Origin: Chthonomonadaceae bacterium
GTDB taxonomy: Bacteria > Armatimonadota > Chthonomonadetes > Chthonomonadales > Chthonomonadaceae
Assembly (NCBI GenBank): GCA_014377395.1
Contig: JACMPS010000233.1
Coordinates: forward strand, 1 to 10,687
Reading direction: 5' to 3'
Length of the DNA: 10,687 bases
Below, in pieces: positions 7,283-10,687 of this stretch (the first letter of the stretch is position 1; the number at the start of each line of letters is the position of its first letter). The position numbers were made by a program, and so were the translations under genes. The notes below the pieces were generated by a model. That model did not search any database. It had not been told where the DNA came from and saw only the letters and a list, made by a program, of their open reading frames with translations.

Positions 7283-7951
7283 ATGCCTTCGACCGATGCT
7301 TTTATGGTGCGATTGATGGAAGCGTTGCAGGAGGGAGACACCCTCTACGTCTGGCGACTGGATCGGTTGGGGCGAAGTCTCAAGCACCTCATCGAAACGG
7401 TGGAGACCTTAGAAGCGCAGGGGGGGCTTTAGCAGTGTGACCGAAAGCATTGACACGACGACGAGTGGAGGCAAACACATCTTCCACATCTTTGCGGCTC
7501 TGGCGGAGTTCGAGCGAACGCTCATTCGGGAGCGCACTCGTGCGGGGCTTTCGGCGGCAAGGGCAAGGGGGCGGTAGCAAAGGGGAGGGTTTTAAGAGGC
7601 ATGGTCGGTTCCTTTGGACAGGGGTTTTCAGATTCAGTTGCAAAAGCGGAACCAAAAAAGCGGGAAGTTCGAGAGTAGAAAAAGAAACGTGGCGGACGAA
7701 CAACTTGATTGTACCCTGCAAACGCGGAAAGCGGGAGGGGAAATCAAGTGGAGGAAAGGGAGAGGGGAAGGCAGGGGTGCTTCCCCAAGGGAGCCTCAGA
7801 GGAGAAGGGGCGGACATTTAAATGTTTACCGCCGCCGACAAGAAAGTGTATCTACTTCAAGAACGAGACGGTTTTTCACTTGCTTGAGAGTGGTAGTGTT
7901 CGGGAGATCGAAACGGCAAAGGTGGTTTCTTCGGTCATGGTGCGCGATTAA
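7283..7951 (+). pseudogene. Serine recombinase (resolvase/DNA invertase family) pseudogene
   Basis: From 7283 the frame reads LMEALQEGDTLYVWRLDRLG then RSLKHLIETVETLEAQG, the well-known stretch of Tn3-resolvase/invertase catalytic domains. At the G-run 7420-7426 it hits a stop, and the match resumes in another frame as GFSSVTESIDTTTSGGKHIF, AALAEFERTLIRERTRAGL and SAARARGR, ending at 7574. The helix-turn-helix appears to resume at about 7814-7951: TAADKKVYLLQERDGFSL, then, after another one-base shift near 7880, LLESGSVREIETAKVVSSVM. The N-terminal part containing the catalytic serine is absent. Between RGR and the C-terminal part lie about 230 extra bases. With the N-terminus missing and at least two frameshifts it cannot be active. 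It begins about 25 bp after the PEP-CTERM-like gene and is a relic of a transposon or invertible element. Confidence 0.8.
7575..7806. other. About 230 bp of purine-rich DNA inserted in the recombinase relic
   Basis: The recombinase match stops at 7574 and its helix-turn-helix resumes at about 7814. GGGGCGG occurs at both edges (7568-7574 and 7807-7813), which could be a 7-bp target duplication or chance in G-rich sequence. I found no terminal inverted repeats and no recognisable protein. The plus strand is strongly G/A-rich, especially 7730-7810. Immediately after it is a perfect 12-bp palindrome, ACATTTAAATGT (7814-7825). Confidence 0.4.
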
Positions 7952-8185
7952 ACTCACACAAGGGGAGTATGAACGAGCGTCATTGCGGTGAAAGGGCACT
8001 CCAAAGAGCCAATCCTTTATTTTAGGGACGCATACACCAAATGCCCGTTACACCGGATAGTCAAATGACGAAGTGATACGACTCAGGTTCGCTTCAGTGA
8101 TTGTTCTTTAACGAGTGAAAGACAAGTGAACCGCTATACAAACATCACATCAAATGCCTTCGAGAGGTAATTGATGGGACAATAG

Positions 8186-8410
8186 CTAACGCTCAGATGA
8201 ATGTTTCTCTGCGAGAAGTTTCCCCAATAATTGATCGAAGGCTTCTTGGTCAAGATCGACAACGTCTGGCTTTGTGTAAGTGCTTAGTGCGTTCCATGCC
8301 CGTTCGCTAATTTGCGTATCAGTCAATCCCTGTTCTTTCGTGAGAAATTGATACTGTTTGACGATCTCTTCACATAGCTGAGTGTCATCAATTTTTTTTT
8401 GTTCTATCAT
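8186..8410 (-). CDS. Small acidic helical protein, third gene of the HTH-metallopeptidase operon
   Basis: 74 residues from the ATG at 8410, which overlaps the TGA stop of the preceding gene (ATGA, 8407-8410), a typical sign of translational coupling. An in-frame ATG three codons earlier (8419) is also possible. The protein is acidic and predicted mostly helical (LCEEIVKQYQFLTKEQGL, TDTQISERAWNALSTY, DQEAFDQLLGKLLAEKH). It has no signal peptide or membrane segment. I recognise no family. The tight coupling suggests it works with, or controls, the metallopeptidase, for example as an inhibitor or adaptor; that is inference. Confidence 0.7.
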   Translation of the reverse strand: MIEQKKIDDTQLCEEIVKQYQFLTKEQGLTDTQISERAWNALSTYTKPDVVDLDQEAFDQLLGKLLAEKHSSER

Positions 8411-9114
8411 TTTGCCCATCCCAGCGAAATAAAGAGATTATCGTACAAAGACGAAATCCCTCTGTCAATATCCTCGAACACGGATTGATTCCATTGACGA
8501 TTACTTTGTTCACCATCTACATCAAACAAAAGACTGTCCAGCAAATCGGGTCTATTCGCCCTCGAGATAATGTACTGGCAGTAGGAACGAGCGAATAACT
8601 CTCCTGGGCTACAAAGGTAGTCCAAATACTGTAACTCTCGTTGCAACCTTTCCTCTTCCTCTCGTATTAGGCTATTCTTCGACTGAAAGAAGCTGAGGGT
8701 AATTTCACAGCCCCACTTCTTGCTTGAAAGAGATTTATATTCGTCTGTCTCTTTCAAACGTTCATCAATTGTTCGATAGGCTTGGTCAACGCGACCATCA
8801 TCCTCAATTGAGAGTGTCCTTTTAATGGCGCTCTCTACGCAATGACCAAATTCATGTATGATTGTTAGCAATGGCGTACTGGCATATTCTGATATGCAGA
8901 TGATTCTAATCATGCCTGTTCTAGGATCAGGAATGCAAACACCCTGCATCCCTTCTTGGATAAGATCTAAGTGGCCTGTCGCCATAATTTTCTCGTTGCC
9001 AAGATTATCAACGTTATGTACTTTATTAATTAGGGTCAGTGCCTCATAATATTGATGGGTTCGGACAGTATTCTTCCAAACATCAACAAAATCAGCGAGA
9101 GATTTGCTAGGCAA
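8407..9114 (-). CDS. HEFGH zinc metallopeptidase-like protein (TTG start)
   Basis: 235 residues. No ATG is available at the 5' end; TTG at 9114 is preceded by a GAGGT site about 6 bases upstream, and the next in-frame ATG would be at residue 44. HEFGH at residues 87-91 is a zincin active site, preceded by a strand-like segment (GMIRIICIS) and a hydrophobic helix (TPLLTIIHEFGH). SPGELFARSYCQYI at about 169-182 supplies a likely third zinc ligand (Glu172), the ELFAR form I know from phage-associated and polyvalent-protein metallopeptidase domains. Between them is a charged helical section (REEEERLQRELQYLDYL). There is no signal peptide, so it is probably cytoplasmic. It lies 40 bp after the helix-turn-helix gene and overlaps the next gene by 4 bp. 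The arrangement recalls ImmR/ImmA regulator-protease pairs, but it lacks the usual ImmA signature and its regulator is not a Cro/C1-type protein. A role as antirepressor protease or toxin is inference. Confidence 0.8.
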   Translation of the reverse strand: MPSKSLADFVDVWKNTVRTHQYYEALTLINKVHNVDNLGNEKIMATGHLDLIQEGMQGVCIPDPRTGMIRIICISEYASTPLLTIIHEFGHCVESAIKRTLSIEDDGRVDQAYRTIDERLKETDEYKSLSSKKWGCEITLSFFQSKNSLIREEEERLQRELQYLDYLCSPGELFARSYCQYIISRANRPDLLDSLLFDVDGEQSNRQWNQSVFEDIDRGISSLYDNLFISLGWAK

Positions 9115-9154
9115 TCGAGTACCTCGACGTAGAAAGTATTATGCGAGACTCGAT

Positions 9155-9487
9155 TTAAAGTATGGAAGCCTCAGGAAAGCACGACTGCAACCCTGTCAAA
9201 ATTGCTGTTTTGAAATCTCCGTCTAAGGATAAGGAACCTTTCACTCGACCTACAACTTTGTCTAAAAAGCTTTGCCGATGGGCTTCTGCCTGATGCCTTA
9301 CTTTGTCCGAGACCTGCTCAACGATATACTCTGATGAGAAATAGCTTCTGTTTGCAGCATCATCGTATTCTGACGGAGGAGGCATCGCCCCAGTCTTAAT
9401 TCGATTTCTAACTGTTTTGTCCCCAACACCTAAGGTCGATGCGACCTCGTTAACGGTTGCATAGTTCTTATCGTTATATACTTTCAT
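9155..9487 (-). CDS. Helix-turn-helix DNA-binding protein, probable autoregulator of the operon
   Basis: 110 residues starting MKVYNDKNY. Residues about 10-33 (ATVNEVASTLGVGDKTVRNR) are a clear MerR/excisionase-type helix-turn-helix: TVNEVA, then LGVGDKTVRN as the recognition helix. The wing-like ANRSYFSSEYIVEQV at about 46-60 is where such proteins read R.YR/F..EYI. The C-terminal half is helical and probably used for dimerisation or for contacting the metallopeptidase. An in-frame stop lies 9 codons upstream, and there is no good ribosome binding site before ATG 9487, so translation may be weak. A strong promoter with half-sites lies about 90-140 bp upstream, suggesting autorepression. It is first in an operon with the metallopeptidase and the small acidic protein. 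Confidence 0.75.
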   Translation of the reverse strand: MKVYNDKNYATVNEVASTLGVGDKTVRNRIKTGAMPPPSEYDDAANRSYFSSEYIVEQVSDKVRHQAEAHRQSFLDKVVGRVKGSLSLDGDFKTAILTGLQSCFPEASIL

Positions 9488-9577
9488 TGTGCGAAATCTA
9501 CTACTGAACTCTCAACCTTCTTGACTTTCAGAAGAACCAACCTTTCAGTAATACCTCCCTTTCTGGAACGGGTACAT

Positions 9578-9612
9578 TACCGACTATTCGGTATGGAGAG
9601 AATATACCGAAT
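9578..9612. promoter_or_regulatory. Operator-like array of TACCGA/TCGGTA half-sites over the -10 and start site
   Basis: Three copies of one 6-bp half-site alternate in orientation: TACCGA (9578-9583), TCGGTA (9588-9593) and TACCGA (9605-9610). The last two extend to a perfect 9-bp inverted repeat, ATTCGGTAT (9586-9594) with ATACCGAAT (9604-9612), separated by 9 bp. One half overlaps the promoter -10 and the other overlaps the transcription start. This is a likely binding site for the helix-turn-helix protein encoded first in the operon. Confidence 0.65.
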
Positions 9613-9629
9613 TTGATGATTTTTGTCAA
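9601..9629 (-). promoter_or_regulatory. Near-consensus sigma70 promoter of the three-gene operon
   Basis: On the minus strand, TTGACA (9629-9624) is a perfect -35. A 17-bp spacer, AAAATCATCAAATTCGG, leads to TATATT (9606-9601), five of six to the -10 consensus. Predicted transcription starts near 9594, leaving about 105 bases of leader before the helix-turn-helix gene. A half-site overlaps the spacer and -10, which implies repression. Confidence 0.75.
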
Positions 9630-9882
9630 GCGTCAGCGATAAATCGTTACTTGTGGCGAAAAGTGGTGTTTTTGTGCCGCTATTTGACGTAGTTTCTTTG
9701 AGCCTTTGCCCGACAGCGATGATCCTGTACAAAGCACTTCCCGAAAGGTGAAGCCCCCGGAGTTGCCCCCGGCACAATTGGTTCACAGGTCGTCCCGAAG
9801 AACTGCCACGTACCGAACCCACGTTCGCCAAAATCGCGGATGAGTTCACCGACGGTAAAAGCAGAGACCCGATCCTGTTCAG
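9630..9882. other. Unassigned stretch between the operon promoter and the ATPase relic
   Basis: No complete gene is supported. A plus-strand frame from 9752 to 9889 is open without a start and has protein-like composition (TGRPEELPRTEPTFAKIADE, then DGKSRDPILFSY), perhaps a fragment of a lost gene. Minus-strand frames are also open but look random. Confidence 0.35.
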
Positions 9883-10290
9883 CTACTGATCATAGATGAA
9901 GCAGACAGGCTAAAGGTGACGGGCTTGGAGCAAATACGCGCCATTCTTGCATAGAGGCGAAATAGGAGTGGTGCTAATTGGAATGCCAGGAATAGAAAGG
10001 TCGCCCGCGCAGTATTCCCAACTGTATTCTCGTTTGGGCTTTGTGCATGAGTTCCATCCACTCAATGCCGAGGAAGTCCGACAACTGTTGCAATCGTGGA
10101 AGCCGTCCGAAGCAACGCTACCTGTCCAGAATTTTGAGGATGAAGTTTTAGCGGCGATGGTTCGAATAATGGGTGGCGATTTTCACTCTTTGCACCGACT
10201 ACTGACACAGATGGTGAGGGTGCTGGAAAATCAATGAGATAAAGACCGTGACCCGTTAAGTCGTGGAAGCCGTAAGAGAGTTAGGTCATA
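9883..10290 (+). pseudogene. Transposition ATPase fragment (AAA+, TniB/MuB-like), decayed
   Basis: The frame opens with LLIIDEADRLKVTGLEQIRA, a Walker B motif in the form typical of AAA+ transposition ATPases that accompany Mu/TniA-type transposases. One extra base at 9949 puts a TAG in frame. The match continues one frame over as HRGEIGVVLIGMPGIE, SRLGFVHEFHPLNAEEVRQL and IMGGDFHSLHRLLTQMVRVL. An extra A at about 10229 again ends the frame, and the family tail resumes as INEIKTVTR, then a TAA where Glu is expected, then VVEAVREL. The whole N-terminal part with the Walker A motif is missing and no transposase is nearby. This is a dead remnant with two insertions and one nonsense change. Confidence 0.85.
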
Positions 10291-10529
10291 GGCATGACCT
10301 AACTAGAGGGGGACAAAGACGGGTGAAGATTTCAGTGACAGTGACACTCATCGTTGAAGATGACACCCCTCCTCCCCCAAGTTTAAGCCATTCATAACCC
10401 CTTTTATGTGTGGTTACCCGACCGAAAGTGGGGTATGCTGAAAAGAGGAAACTGACTTAGGGGCGAACAGGAAGAAAACGGAACCCGGTTCTAAAAGCGA
10501 TGCCAAAAGGGGAGAAGGGAAGACTGCAA
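10291..10529. other. Leader region before the last gene, nothing assigned
   Basis: No gene is visible. TGACAC occurs twice (near 10340 and 10362), and TCATC/GATGA forms a short stem at about 10349-10364. These could be eroded transposon-end repeats belonging to the ATPase relic, but two short copies are weak evidence. Confidence 0.3.
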
Positions 10530-10687
10530 ATGAGCGAAGACAAAACGGAGGGCGAAACAGAGAAGGGCGTTCTGCTGGAGACCTGTCCTGAAGAAGTCGA
10601 GACGCCGGAGGTGTTGCTTTTGTCGGAGGGGGTCTCGGCTTCGGTCAGGATACCGGGGGCGAACGATGTTCTCGAAAGTCGGGAAGA
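10530..10687 (+). CDS. 5' part of an unrecognised gene, cut by the window end
   Basis: From ATG 10530 the frame stays open for the remaining 52 codons (MSEDKTEGETEKGVLLETCP...). A purine-rich GAAGGGAAG site lies about 7-10 bases upstream. An in-frame ATG at 10500 would add ten residues but lacks a ribosome binding site. The visible part is strongly acidic, Glu/Val-rich and begins without a signal peptide; EEVETPEVLLLSEG and ASVRIPGANDV look like the start of a folded region. I do not recognise it. Confidence 0.6.
   Translation, partial: MSEDKTEGETEKGVLLETCPEEVETPEVLLLSEGVSASVRIPGANDVLESRE

Noticed and set aside
7389..7991. Open frames of 80-142 codons on both strands
   Set aside because: They cross the recombinase relic and the purine-rich insert in shifted frames, and their composition is Arg/Lys- or Pro/Ser-rich low complexity.
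7973..8068. Short open plus-strand stretch reading KGHSKEPILYFRDAYTK
   Set aside because: It looks protein-like but is only about 31 codons, has no start, and matches no family I know. It may be another relic.
9577..9849. 90-residue minus-strand open frame
   Set aside because: It runs through the operon promoter and operator, has no ribosome binding site and random-looking composition.

Overview
The window looks like accessory DNA from a Gram-negative-type bacterium of moderate G+C. It carries a secreted RHS/YD-repeat toxin-type protein, a (broken) exported DUF642/PEP-CTERM-like protein, and relics of two kinds of mobile element. The RHS N-terminal style and the PEP-CTERM-like tail would fit Armatimonadota or a similar environmental phylum, but nothing here fixes the taxonomy. 

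Layout. (1) 97-600 (+): an A+T-rich small hypothetical gene ending in two tandem stem-loops. (2) 692-977: no convincing gene. (3) 978-1291 (-): a degraded, frameshifted fragment of RHS repeat sequence, homologous to about 2702-3009 of the intact RHS gene. (4) 1325-5834 (-): a two-gene polymorphic-toxin unit. The first gene encodes a 1321-residue secreted RHS protein whose variable C-terminus is a HELGH zinc metallopeptidase domain resembling family M91 (NleD-like). After a 55-bp gap with a long perfect hairpin comes a 162-residue exported protein, the positional candidate for immunity. (5) 5835-6366: intergenic region between divergent genes. (6) 6367-7258 (+): a DUF642/PEP-CTERM-like gene split by a 179-bp MITE-like element with 20-bp terminal inverted repeats and an 11-bp target duplication. 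Removing the element plus one duplication copy restores the reading frame exactly. (7) 7283-7951 (+): a serine recombinase (resolvase/invertase) pseudogene with N-terminal loss, two frameshifts and about 230 bp of extra purine-rich DNA. (8) 8186-9487 (-): a compact three-gene operon encoding a helix-turn-helix protein, a HEFGH metallopeptidase with a TTG start, and a 74-residue acidic protein whose start overlaps the preceding stop. A near-consensus sigma70 promoter at 9601-9629 drives it, and alternating TACCGA/TCGGTA half-sites overlap the -10. (9) 9883-10290 (+): a decayed fragment of a TniB/MuB-like transposition ATPase. (10) 10530-end (+): the start of an unrecognised gene that runs off the window.

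Two systems are worth attention. The RHS-metallopeptidase with its exported partner is a plausible toxin/immunity pair, with an orphan RHS fragment behind it. The operator-HTH-metallopeptidase-small protein operon resembles in logic an ImmR/ImmA-type regulator-protease module, or an autoregulated toxin-antitoxin-like unit, but its proteins do not obviously belong to those families. Both rest on visible motifs and gene order; function is inferred.
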